From Snuella sedimenti (GTDB taxonomy: Bacteria > Bacteroidota > Bacteroidia > Flavobacteriales > Flavobacteriaceae): a stretch of 64,000 bases of DNA. Under the pieces are notes generated by a model that saw only the letters and a list, made by a program, of their open reading frames with translations, was not told the DNA's origin and searched no databases. The position numbers and the translations under genes are program-made. The stretch spans positions 62,001 to 126,000 of the forward strand of contig NZ_JAELVQ010000003.1 in assembly GCF_016428595.1 (NCBI RefSeq), in the 5' to 3' direction. This document shows, piece by piece, positions 47,501-54,970 of this stretch. Within the stretch, counting starts at the first letter, position 1. Every line of letters starts with the position of its first letter.

Positions 47501-47918
47501 TCTTGGTGATGGCCTTCAATCTTCATTACATTATGAAGTTACAGAATTTCAATCGGGTATCTTTTTAAACGAGGGAGATGAAGGTTTTGTCTTTTCTGCA
47601 TTTCCAATAGAAGCCCAAATAGCGCCCATTAATAGTGTTGTTTATGATGATTTTGATGGCGATGCTATTAAGGATTTACTAATGGCCGGCAATAATTACC
47701 AATCTGAAGTAGAGACTACACGTGCAGACGCTGGAACTGGTGTGTTTTTAAAAGGATTTTCAGTAGGAGCATTTAAATACATAAACAATAGAAAAACCGG
47801 GTTTTATGCAGACAGAGACGTGAGAGCATTGGCCAAAATAAAAACGGGTGATGGCAGCGGCGTGTTGGTAATTAATAACAACAGTACCCATCAACTGTTT
47901 AATATTTCTAAAAATTAA
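44586..47918 (+). CDS. FG-GAP/VCBS repeat lipoprotein with ASPIC/UnbV domain
   Basis: The 1110-residue protein has a lipoprotein signal (MKTYVLYFLLVITFFSC) and two sets of FG-GAP-type repeats with calcium-loop motifs of the form DxNxDG (GDFNNDGLQDLFF, ADVNNDGYLDIYI, DYDKDGDLDLYV, DLDNDGDLDLVTS, DYDQDGDIDIFVG, DIDGDGDKDIVAG). Between them lies an ASPIC/UnbV domain (NPFGVGTKVKLL, GYLSALPNQLHFGLGKDK, about residues 530-600). The layout is that of the large CRTAC1-like proteins that often accompany SusCD pairs. A surface beta-propeller that binds ligand or calcium is likely, but no enzymatic role is seen. Confidence 0.9.
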   Translation: MMKTYVLYFLLVITFFSCNNGIENLNTDKLFTSVPVEISGVNFQNKVYETEKLHYYKYVNLYSGGGVASGDFNNDGLQDLFFISNIYSNKLYLNKGNFRFEDITEKAGIIKRTGFDTGVSVADVNNDGYLDIYINRAGWYKGDVKLANMLYINNGDLTFTEKAKEYGIADSNRSVNSTFFDYDKDGDLDLYVVNTLENSKLSGQVMNLERIKNNRLAVAKHKSSDRLYRNNGNGKFENVTSQAGIFPDLAYGLNAQVGDLNNDGWPDIYVSNDFTGPDFAYVNNGDGTFTDKSSALFKHISHYSMGADIADINNDGLTDMFVADMSPEDYVRSKTTMAMMPIERFNAMTANGHHYQYMHNVLQLSNGNGTFSETAYLSGVAKTDWSWATLFADFDLDGYNDLYVTNGMYRNVQDRDVNAQIDKYIEANKEDLEEADFFRFSQKLPQEKLKNYLFKNEGDLTFSNKTEAWSDIKETFSNGAVYVDLDNDGDLDLVTSNLDEPATILKNNSRELNKGNYLQISFKGQKSNPFGVGTKVKLLTNSDVTLFRELINSRGYLSALPNQLHFGLGKDKTIKKIEVTWSNGNVQILKNVEANQSLKIEYQEQIDSNSTNISSQNFSTKLFVEDETFDFSHEEKVFNDYDKQLLIPHKLSQTGPAIAKTDLNNDGFDDVFIGGAHQQSGQLLIANRKGGFEAINISDFIKDKNYEDVAACFFDADNDGDDDLYVASGSYEFTEDSDLLQDRLYINHGNFNFKRSKSKLPEIKTSGAIVVTSDYDQDGDIDIFVGGRVIPGKYPYAPESCLLINENGTFVNKTKERASELERIGMVTSAQWSDIDNDADLDLIVTGEWMGIEVFVNNEGSLSKSHVYKSLAAAKGWWNTLLVEDIDGDGDKDIVAGNLGLNYKFHASKDKPFHVYTKDFDDNGIEDIMLAKYYNDKQVPVRGKGCTSQQMPILKERIGTYNEFASLDLQGILGDGLQSSLHYEVTEFQSGIFLNEGDEGFVFSAFPIEAQIAPINSVVYDDFDGDAIKDLLMAGNNYQSEVETTRADAGTGVFLKGFSVGAFKYINNRKTGFYADRDVRALAKIKTGDGSGVLVINNNSTHQLFNISKN

Positions 47919-48132
47919 AATCACTTTAGTTTATCACTATCAAACTTGTTGGAACAATTAATTAATCGAAACAGCCTTTTTATGATGTCGTTTTAAGGGT
48001 TTAATTGTCTTATTATAAAGTGTTATTGAGTAAGAACTAGCCAAAATGCTAAACTTTTAAACAGGCAATAGATGAGAAAAGAAAGTATTTAAACAAAAAT
48101 ATTGTAACTAATTTATTAACTAAAACTAAACT

Positions 48133-49959
48133 ATGAAATCATTAAAATCAGTATTATTAGTTTGCATCTCTATTTTTATATGTAGTTACTCATGTAGTAA
48201 TGATAGTGTTGCAGAGCAAGACGTTCAGACAGAAGACATGGAAGAAAAGGGAGGGCCTCCAGCTAAAAATTTATCCATTTCTGTTCCTTGTGAAGGCAAT
48301 AGTTGGGTAGTCGGTAACCCTACAGCGACTTCAAATATTGTTGTATCGGGAGGGATTAAAAACTGGACAAGTTCAAGTGATAAAATACGAACCTATTTTT
48401 ATGCCACTACCACGGGCGCTATCGAAGTAGGTATTAAAGCCAAGGTAAGTGCTTCCAGTACTCTAAAAGTAACGCTTGGGGGCACTACGCAGCAAGTTAC
48501 GCTTTCGCAATCAAATAACTACAAAGACCATTATGTAGGGGCTTTTAACATTAACCAAACAGGGTATCATTATGTTGAGCTCGAAGGGGTTTCTAATAGT
48601 GGCAGCTCTTTTGGTGATATTTCAGATATTCGCTTAGGGGATTCATCGTGGAGTTCAAACATCAGTTATGTAGAGTCCGATTGGTTCTATTGGGGAAGAC
48701 GAGGCCCTTCTTGTCATTTAGGTTATGAAGAACCGGCTAATAAAGATATTACCTGGTTTTATAATGAGTTAACGGTGCCTGTGGGCATGGATCCAGTAGG
48801 GTCTTATTTCATGGCTGATGGTTTTTCGGGAGGCTATTTTGGAATGCAGGTAAACAGTGAGACCGAAAGACGTATCCTGTTTTCTGTGTGGAGTGCTTAC
48901 GATACACAAGATCCCAACCAAATACCAGAAGCGTATACGGTAATTCCTTTGGGTTATGGCGACGGTGTGACCGTAGGTGAATTTGGAGGCGAAGGCTCTG
49001 GGGCACAAAGCTACCTTGTTTATGATTGGGTACCTGGGAATACCTATAAGTTTTTATTGAAGGGTGAATCGAATGCTAGTAATACCACAGATTACACAGC
49101 TTATTTTTATGCCCCAGAGGTTGGGGATTGGCAGTTGATAGCCAGTTTTAGACGACCATTCCCATCAGCAGCACACTTAACAGACTTACATTCATTCATA
49201 GAAAATTTCGATACGACCATGGGAGATGAAACCAGACGTGTGGATTATACCAACCAATGGGTGTACGATACCCAAGGTAATTGGAACGAAATGACAACTG
49301 CTACGTTTACCATTGACAATACAGCTAATAGTGGTGTTCGATTTGATTATGATGGAGGCGTAAGTAGTACTAATGCCAATAGTTTTTATTTAAAGAACTG
49401 TGGCTTCTTTAGTGATAACGAAGTGGCTTATTCATCGCACACAAGAACAGGCAGTGGCGTTGCTCCAAACATAAACTTTGCCCAGTTGGAGGTGCCTACG
49501 CTTCCTGCAGAGCCTACTATTTTAAGTAGAACAGGTTGGTCGGTTGTTGAGTATAGTACACAGGAAGATAATGGTGGCGAGGGGAGTACAGGTAGAGCTG
49601 CCGATGTATTAGATGATGATGTTAATACCTACTGGCATTCTTGTTGGTCTGGTTGTACTGCCACACCGCCACACCACATCACTATTGATGCAGGAGCCTC
49701 TATAACTGCTGATGGTTTCAGATTTATGCAAAGACAAAGTCTTAGCAGAGCTGTAAAAGATATTGAGCTTCAAGTAAGTGACGACAATGTAAATTGGGTA
49801 AGTCTTGGTGATTTCGTCTTAGGTAATTCGGCAGCAGCCCAGGACATAAACTTGTCGTCAGCTACCACATTCAGATATTTTAAATTCATTGCCAAGTCGG
49901 CACATGATGGAACAGATAATGCTGCCATGGCTGAAATTTCAGCTTTTGTAAGTAATTAG
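48133..49959 (+). CDS. DUF5077-DUF3472 protein with C-terminal discoidin domain
   Basis: The 608-residue lipoprotein (signal ending ICSYSC) has an N-terminal DUF5077-like beta domain (about residues 45-170) and a DUF3472 domain (about 175-430, with TWFYNELTVPVGMDP, FMADGFSGGYFGMQVNSETE and RRILFSVWSAYDTQDP). From about 465 it has a discoidin domain (TYWHSCWSGCTATPPHHI, FRFMQRQSLSRAVKDIELQV) that is paralogous to the protein at 43852. DUF3472 is found in Bacteroidota polysaccharide loci, but no substrate is known. It is the last gene of the SusCD region before a terminator. Confidence 0.88.
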   Translation: MKSLKSVLLVCISIFICSYSCSNDSVAEQDVQTEDMEEKGGPPAKNLSISVPCEGNSWVVGNPTATSNIVVSGGIKNWTSSSDKIRTYFYATTTGAIEVGIKAKVSASSTLKVTLGGTTQQVTLSQSNNYKDHYVGAFNINQTGYHYVELEGVSNSGSSFGDISDIRLGDSSWSSNISYVESDWFYWGRRGPSCHLGYEEPANKDITWFYNELTVPVGMDPVGSYFMADGFSGGYFGMQVNSETERRILFSVWSAYDTQDPNQIPEAYTVIPLGYGDGVTVGEFGGEGSGAQSYLVYDWVPGNTYKFLLKGESNASNTTDYTAYFYAPEVGDWQLIASFRRPFPSAAHLTDLHSFIENFDTTMGDETRRVDYTNQWVYDTQGNWNEMTTATFTIDNTANSGVRFDYDGGVSSTNANSFYLKNCGFFSDNEVAYSSHTRTGSGVAPNINFAQLEVPTLPAEPTILSRTGWSVVEYSTQEDNGGEGSTGRAADVLDDDVNTYWHSCWSGCTATPPHHITIDAGASITADGFRFMQRQSLSRAVKDIELQVSDDNVNWVSLGDFVLGNSAAAQDINLSSATTFRYFKFIAKSAHDGTDNAAMAEISAFVSN

Positions 49960-49972
49960 GTTAATTTTTTAA

Positions 49973-50018
49973 ATGAATCGTACAATCTTTTTCATTCAGA
50001 AAAGATTGCACGATTCAT
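49973..50018 (+). terminator. Terminator after the DUF3472 gene
   Basis: ATGAATCGT-A-CAATCTTTT and its complement AAAAGATTG-C-ACGATTCAT form an 18-pair stem with one mismatch, 14 bp after the stop codon. It closes the polysaccharide-utilisation-type locus. Confidence 0.75.
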
Positions 50019-50401
50019 GATTAAAACTTTTAAGCAATTATATCCATAGATGTAAAGTTATTAGCGGTTATAGAATACAATGACCGGTTGTATGCAACAG
50101 GACTGTTGTCGCATTCTTAAGTATTATTTCCCTTCGCATCTTATAATTAGTTTCTGAGTAAGTGTTAAAAGGTCATGTTGGTTGCCTTTTTTGAGGAATA
50201 TTAGTCCTCATATATGTAGGAAAAACCTAATTGTTGTGATGTGAAAAATGATAAATAGTAGAGAAAGCACGTGATTAATACTGGTTTTAGTATAAACAAT
50301 ACTGGGAGAAATACTAAAACTTATGGTACACTAAGAGCTTACATTTTAACTTAATCTTCTTTTTTGAATCACATATAAATTATTGATAAGCTAATAAAAT
50401 A
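50019..50401. other. Non-coding stretch before the peptide cluster
   Basis: No gene is seen here. A 10-bp inverted repeat (GTTTTAGTAT at 50284-50293, ATACTAAAAC at 50311-50320) is the only visible structure. The sequence is AT-rich and stop-rich in all frames and probably includes further decayed pieces of the duplicate cluster, but I could not align them. Confidence 0.5.
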
Positions 50402-50537
50402 ATGGATAGTTGTATTGACAATAATGGAAAAGTATTGGGTCTATATAAGGTCAGGTATACTAAGAAATATTAAAAGGTAATATACTTTCACATCCGGGCA
50501 TCCCAAGTTTATTAACTATTTTGAATACTTTTCCTAA
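50402..50537 (+). pseudogene. Decayed 5' fragment of a VKOR-thioredoxin gene
   Basis: The sequence aligns with the first ~135 bp of the gene at 50789: MDSCID against MDNCIN, then GGAAAA-TATTG, AAGGTCAGGTATACTAA and AATATACTTTCACA-CCGG. A lost base near TATTAAAAGG (TATTTAAAAG in the intact copy) creates an in-frame TAA after 23 codons. The rest of the gene is missing. It marks an older copy of the peptide cluster. Confidence 0.82.
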
Positions 50538-50540
50538 ACA

Positions 50541-50588
50541 GATGCATTTATGAGTAAAAATCGAATTTTTATTACAGCTCATGATTAG
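50541..50588 (+). pseudogene. Decayed 5' fragment of a cluster glycosyltransferase gene
   Basis: This stretch aligns with 57210-57257, the start of the glycosyltransferase gene: ATGAGTAAAAATCGAATTTT against ATGAATAAAAAACGAATTTT, giving MSKNRIFITAHD against MNKKRIFIIAQDD before a stop. The match includes the bases just upstream (AGATGCATTT against AGATGTATGT). It lies only 13 bp after the VKOR fragment, so all genes in between were deleted from the old copy. Confidence 0.75.
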
Positions 50589-50788
50589 TGGTGCTCCTTA
50601 TTATAATTATGTTGTAAGTTATTTTTTTCTTTTTATGTTGTAAAAAAGCATTGATTATTATGAAAAATATTATATTTTTGAAATTTCGGTTTGAAGTAGC
50701 TATTACCAATATTAAAGCTAATCAACTCTAATAAAAGGTTTAAATACTTTTTTATGAGACATGAAATTTTGATTTTATAAATAAAAAT

Positions 50789-52369
50789 ATGGATAATTGT
50801 ATTAACGCTACTGGAAAAATATTGACTCTATTAAAGGTCAGGTATACTAAAACGTATTTAAAAGATAATATACTTTCACACCCGGACCACCCAAGTTTAT
50901 TAACTATTTCGGATACCTTTGATAAATATACCATTGAAAATGCTGCAATTGAAGTAGATAAGGAAAAGCTAGATAGCTTACCAATACCTTGCATCGTGCA
51001 GGTAACCATTAATAGATCCTCGTTGTTTTATGTGTTAAACTCAATTAAGGATAATTCGGTTACTTATTATAATGAGAATAACAAATTAGAAGAAAAGACT
51101 AAAGAGGATTTTTTACGGATTTGGACCGGGATATGTCTTTTGGTTGAAAGGAATCAGTATTCTAAGGAAGAAAATATAGAACAAAAAGTTACGGTTAAAA
51201 GAATTTTGACTGCTTTCAAAAGTGCTTTTGTGCTTTTATTACTAAGCTGGATGCTTATTAGTTTTTATAACTCAGAGTCAGTAACCAATCCATTATATGG
51301 GCTTTATTTGATTTTAAAACTAATTGGATTGGTTGTAGGTATTATGTTGTTATGGTTTGACATCGACCAATACAGCCCGGTACTTCAGAGTTTTTGTGGG
51401 GGTAGCCCAAATAGTAAAATAAATTGTAATGCCGTTCTAAACTCAAAGCAAGCTAAACTATTCAACGAAACACTCAGTCTAAGTATTCTGGGATTTGCTT
51501 ATTTTTTTGCCACATCAGGGTATGCACTAATGAATGGAATGAGCTATGCTTCCTATGGTGTTTTAGGAACCTTCAGTTTGGTTACTATACCTGTAATCTT
51601 TTTGTCTATATACCATCAGGCGGTCGTCATTAAACAATGGTGCAAATTCTGTATGTATTTAGTACTCATATTAATTGTTGAAATAAGCCTGTCGGTGTTA
51701 GGAGGCTTTTATAAGATAAATATCGAGTTTAATAAGCTCCCATTATTAGGAGTACTGTTTTTATTACCTATTCTTCTATGGAACTATTTAAAACCGTTGT
51801 TGGAACTTGGAAAGGAAGCAAACTTGCATAAAAGGGGGCTTAAGAAAATCAAGAACAACCCAAATGTCCTTAACGGCCTATTGGTAAAATCACGTAAAAT
51901 GAAAACCCTTCCTCAAAATATGGGTATTACATTAACTAGTGAAAATGCAAAGTATGATATAGTAAAAGTATGTAATCCGTATTGTGGGCCTTGTGCAAAA
52001 GCGCACCCTGTGTTAGAAGAACTAGTTAAGAAACAAAGAATAAATCTAAAGATTTTATTTAAAACCTCAGTTACTAATATTAGTGGAGAGGGCGATCCTG
52101 TAAGCCATTTGTTAGCCATAGATTCTATTGGTGATAAAAAACTAACCCAACAAGCTTTAAACGACTGGTATTTAACAGAGAGAAAAAACTATAATGCGTT
52201 TGCTAAAAAATATCCTGTCAATGTAAGTTTAAATGATCAATATAATGAAATACGTGCCATGGAAGAATGGTGTAAAACAGAGAATATTACATATACACCA
52301 ACCATATTTGTAAACGGCTATGAACTCCCTAAAGATTATAATATAGAAGACTTAAAGGATGTATTATAA
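50789..52369 (+). CDS. VKOR-thioredoxin fusion with C39-like N-terminal domain
   Basis: The 526-residue membrane protein should form disulfides. The N-terminal ~110 residues resemble a C39 peptidase-like domain (NILSHPDHPSLLTISDTF) but without a clear catalytic triad. A VKOR domain spans about 150-320, with several membrane helices, the loop cysteines C203 and C213 (FCGGSPNSKINCNAVL) and the quinone-side pair C285/C288 in QWCKFC. A thioredoxin domain follows from about 385 with C399/C402 in NPYCGPCAK. The order matches fused proteins found next to secreted-peptide genes in Bacteroidota. A frameshifted fragment of the same gene lies at 50402. The encoded activity would oxidise cysteines of the peptide at 52497. 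Confidence 0.9.
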   Translation: MDNCINATGKILTLLKVRYTKTYLKDNILSHPDHPSLLTISDTFDKYTIENAAIEVDKEKLDSLPIPCIVQVTINRSSLFYVLNSIKDNSVTYYNENNKLEEKTKEDFLRIWTGICLLVERNQYSKEENIEQKVTVKRILTAFKSAFVLLLLSWMLISFYNSESVTNPLYGLYLILKLIGLVVGIMLLWFDIDQYSPVLQSFCGGSPNSKINCNAVLNSKQAKLFNETLSLSILGFAYFFATSGYALMNGMSYASYGVLGTFSLVTIPVIFLSIYHQAVVIKQWCKFCMYLVLILIVEISLSVLGGFYKINIEFNKLPLLGVLFLLPILLWNYLKPLLELGKEANLHKRGLKKIKNNPNVLNGLLVKSRKMKTLPQNMGITLTSENAKYDIVKVCNPYCGPCAKAHPVLEELVKKQRINLKILFKTSVTNISGEGDPVSHLLAIDSIGDKKLTQQALNDWYLTERKNYNAFAKKYPVNVSLNDQYNEIRAMEEWCKTENITYTPTIFVNGYELPKDYNIEDLKDVL

Positions 52370-52402
52370 AAGAAACAAGGTATTCTCAGTAGCTAAAAGA
52401 CA

Positions 52403-52440
52403 CCTTTTTGCGCAAAAGGCAGACCTAAACTTGGAGGTCT
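52403..52440 (+). promoter_or_regulatory. Two hairpins between the VKOR gene and the peptide gene
   Basis: CCTTTT-TGCGC-AAAAGG (52403-52419) and AGACCT-N8-AGGTCT (52421-52440) are adjacent perfect stems. They lie between the VKOR stop and the AAT repeat ahead of the peptide start, and could process or partly terminate the transcript. No T run follows. Confidence 0.45.
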
Positions 52441-52455
52441 ATAAATGTCCAAGGA

Positions 52456-52488
<33 letters not shown>

Positions 52489-52496
52489 TTTCTATT

Positions 52497-52697
52497 ATGA
52501 AAAAAAGAATTTTAAGTTTAGGTAAAGCCTTAACAAAGCAAGAACAAAAGAGTATTCTTGGGGGGTGGTTTGAATACAATGGCTGTCTCATTTGTAATGA
52601 TCCTTATGACTGTCCAGTGGATATGAGATGTGAAATGGAAATATATAATCCTCAATGTGGTATTCCTTTCAATGTTCATAGGTGTGTACACGCCTAG
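52497..52697 (+). CDS. Cysteine-rich GG-leader precursor peptide
   Basis: The 66-residue product has a leader ending in a double glycine (KALTKQEQKSILGG, residues 10-23), as recognised by C39 peptidases. The 43-residue core (24-66) begins WFEYNGC and has six cysteines: C30, C33, C39, C45, C54 and C63. It contains no serine or threonine, so lanthionines or O-glycans on Ser/Thr are impossible. The core is acidic (six Asp/Glu against two Arg, plus two His). Three disulfides are the natural reading. It lies between the VKOR-thioredoxin gene and a C39 exporter. Bacteriocin, signalling peptide or other secreted role: unknown. Confidence 0.8.
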   Translation: MKKRILSLGKALTKQEQKSILGGWFEYNGCLICNDPYDCPVDMRCEMEIYNPQCGIPFNVHRCVHA

Positions 52698-52715
52698 TGT
52701 TTAGTTAAATAAATT

Positions 52716-52751
52716 TTAGGGTTCAAAGAGTGACTACTTTTTGAACCCTAA
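52716..52751 (+). terminator. Hairpin between the peptide and the exporter genes
   Basis: TTAGGGTTCAAA and its perfect 12-bp complement TTTGAACCCTAA surround a 12-nt loop, 18 bp after the peptide stop. No T run follows. It is well placed to reduce read-through, so that the peptide is made in excess over its transporter. Confidence 0.6.
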
Positions 52752-52781
52752 TAAACATTAATAATATAGATAATATTTTTT

Positions 52782-54968
52782 TTGAAAAAATTCCCTAACT
52801 ACAAACAATCGGAGTCTAAAGATTGTGGTCCTACCTGTATAAAGATTATCGCTAAATACTATGGTAAGCTTATTAATACGCAAGCGTTAAGAGACCTCAG
52901 TGAAACCACAAGGGAAGGTAGTAGTTTGCTGGGATTGGGGGAGGCAGCTGAAGTAATTGGCTTGCGCTCTTTAGGGGTTAAATTGTCGTATAATAAACTA
53001 AAAGAAGCAGTATTACCATGTATTGTACATTGGAATAAAAATCACTTTGTAGTTGTTTATAAAATTAAGAAGGATATTGTATATGTCTCAGATCCGGCTC
53101 ACGGACTTATAACCTATTCCAAAAATGAGTTTATAAAACATTGGATAGGGGGTAATGTACAAGATACTACCGAAGATGGAATTGTGCTACTTATAGAAAC
53201 ATCGCCAAAATTTTATCAGGAAGCGTTTGAAGAAGATGAAAAATTAGGGATTTCATTTTTATTCAAGTATGTTATTAAATATAAACGCTTGGTGATTCAA
53301 CTGGCTATGGGGTTACTGGCGGGTAGTTTATTGCAATTAATATTTCCGTTTTTAACCCAGAGTGTGGTTGATGTAGGCATCAAAAATCAAGACATTAACT
53401 TTATATACTTGGTACTTTTAGCACAATTAGCTCTATTCACGGGAAGGGCATCTTTAGAAATTATCCGTAGTTGGATATTACTGCATTTAAGTACCAGAAT
53501 TAATATTTCATTGATCTCAGACTTTTTTATAAAGCTTATGAGTTTGCCTATTTCTTATTTTGATGTAAGAATGACGGGCGATTTGATGCAACGGATTAAT
53601 GATCACAGGCGAATTGAAAAAATATTAACGACATCATCGCTTACCACTATATTTTCTTTCTTCAATCTTGTTGTATTTAGCTTGGTATTAGTTTATTACA
53701 GTTTGCAAATATATGCTGTATTTCTTTTTGGAAGTGCTTTATACTTTATATGGATACTTTTCTTTTTCAAAAAGCGCAAAGTATTAGACTACAAGCGGTT
53801 TGCAGAAGTTAGTAAGGAACAGAGCAAAGTGATAGAACTCATTAATGGTATGCAGGAAATTAAAATACATAATGCGGAGCGACAGATGAGATGGAATTGG
53901 GAGTATGTACAGGCGCGCTTATTTAAAGTGGCCATGAAGAGCCTTACCTTAGAGCAAATGCAAGGGGTGGGGTCCAATTTTATTAATGAATTAAAGAATA
54001 TGTTCATTACTATTTTATCGGCTAAATTGGTCATAGATGGTAATATTACTTTGGGGATGATGATGGCCATTAGCTATATGGTAGGACAACTAAATGCCCC
54101 CATTAGTCAGCTTATTAACTTTATGAGAGAATTACAAGATGCTCAAATCTCATTAAGTCGCCTGGGAGAAATCCATAATATGGAACCAGAAGAAAAAATT
54201 GGTGATGGGAAAATTGTAAATGTACCCGGGAAGGCATCTATAAAGCTAACAAATGTCTCTTTTAGATATAAAGGAGGCATCGAACCGGTATTGAAAGATT
54301 TGTCACTTGACATCCCGGCAAATAAAACGACAGCTATTGTGGGGGTAAGTGGTAGTGGTAAAACGACCTTATTAAAATTATTGCTAGGCTTTTATGGTGC
54401 CGATAAGGGAGAAATAGCAATAGGAGATTTTAATATAAATAACATTTCACCAAGGGAATGGCGCAACAACTGCGGGGTTGTAATGCAGGAAGGATATATT
54501 TTTAATGATACAATTGCAAAAAATATTGCAGTTGGGAAAGATTATATTGATAAAGAAAGACTAGCATATGCCATTCAGGTTGCTAACATTTCAGACTATA
54601 TAGAAACACTGCCTTTAGGTTACAATACACCAATAGGTAGTGAAGGTAGCGGATTAAGTACAGGGCAAAAGCAGCGCTTGTTGATAGCGAGGGCAGTCTA
54701 TAAAAACCCCGAGTACTTATTCCTAGATGAGGCAACATCTGCATTAGATGCTAATAATGAAAAAGTGATTATGGAAAATTTAAATACATTTTTAAGCAAT
54801 AAAACGGCTGTTGTTATTGCGCATCGACTTAGTACAGTAAAAAATGCACATAAAATAGTGGTACTGGATAAAGGTAAAGTTGTTGAAATAGGGAATCATC
54901 ATTCCTTGATAAAAGAGAAAGCTAATTATTATAACCTGGTTAAAAACCAATTAGAATTAGGAAATTAA
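52782..54968 (+). CDS. C39 peptidase-containing ABC exporter (PCAT)
   Basis: The 728-residue protein combines an N-terminal C39 peptidase with an intact triad (C15 in KQSESKDCGPTC, H88 in NKNHFVVVYK, D104 in VSDPAHG), a six-helix membrane region (about 155-440) and an ATPase with Walker A GVSGSGKTT (about 521), signature LSTGQKQRLLIARA (about 624) and Walker B YLFLDEATSALD (about 645). It should cleave the leader after Gly-Gly and export the core peptide. The start is a TTG at 52782, 31 bp after the hairpin. The HlyD adaptor gene begins 2 bp downstream. Confidence 0.95.
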   Translation: MKKFPNYKQSESKDCGPTCIKIIAKYYGKLINTQALRDLSETTREGSSLLGLGEAAEVIGLRSLGVKLSYNKLKEAVLPCIVHWNKNHFVVVYKIKKDIVYVSDPAHGLITYSKNEFIKHWIGGNVQDTTEDGIVLLIETSPKFYQEAFEEDEKLGISFLFKYVIKYKRLVIQLAMGLLAGSLLQLIFPFLTQSVVDVGIKNQDINFIYLVLLAQLALFTGRASLEIIRSWILLHLSTRINISLISDFFIKLMSLPISYFDVRMTGDLMQRINDHRRIEKILTTSSLTTIFSFFNLVVFSLVLVYYSLQIYAVFLFGSALYFIWILFFFKKRKVLDYKRFAEVSKEQSKVIELINGMQEIKIHNAERQMRWNWEYVQARLFKVAMKSLTLEQMQGVGSNFINELKNMFITILSAKLVIDGNITLGMMMAISYMVGQLNAPISQLINFMRELQDAQISLSRLGEIHNMEPEEKIGDGKIVNVPGKASIKLTNVSFRYKGGIEPVLKDLSLDIPANKTTAIVGVSGSGKTTLLKLLLGFYGADKGEIAIGDFNINNISPREWRNNCGVVMQEGYIFNDTIAKNIAVGKDYIDKERLAYAIQVANISDYIETLPLGYNTPIGSEGSGLSTGQKQRLLIARAVYKNPEYLFLDEATSALDANNEKVIMENLNTFLSNKTAVVIAHRLSTVKNAHKIVVLDKGKVVEIGNHHSLIKEKANYYNLVKNQLELGN

Positions 54969-54970
54969 TA

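Noticed and set aside
50284-50320. 10-bp inverted repeat before the peptide cluster
   Set aside because: Low-complexity AT sequence, no T run and no nearby gene end; too weak to call a terminator or operator.
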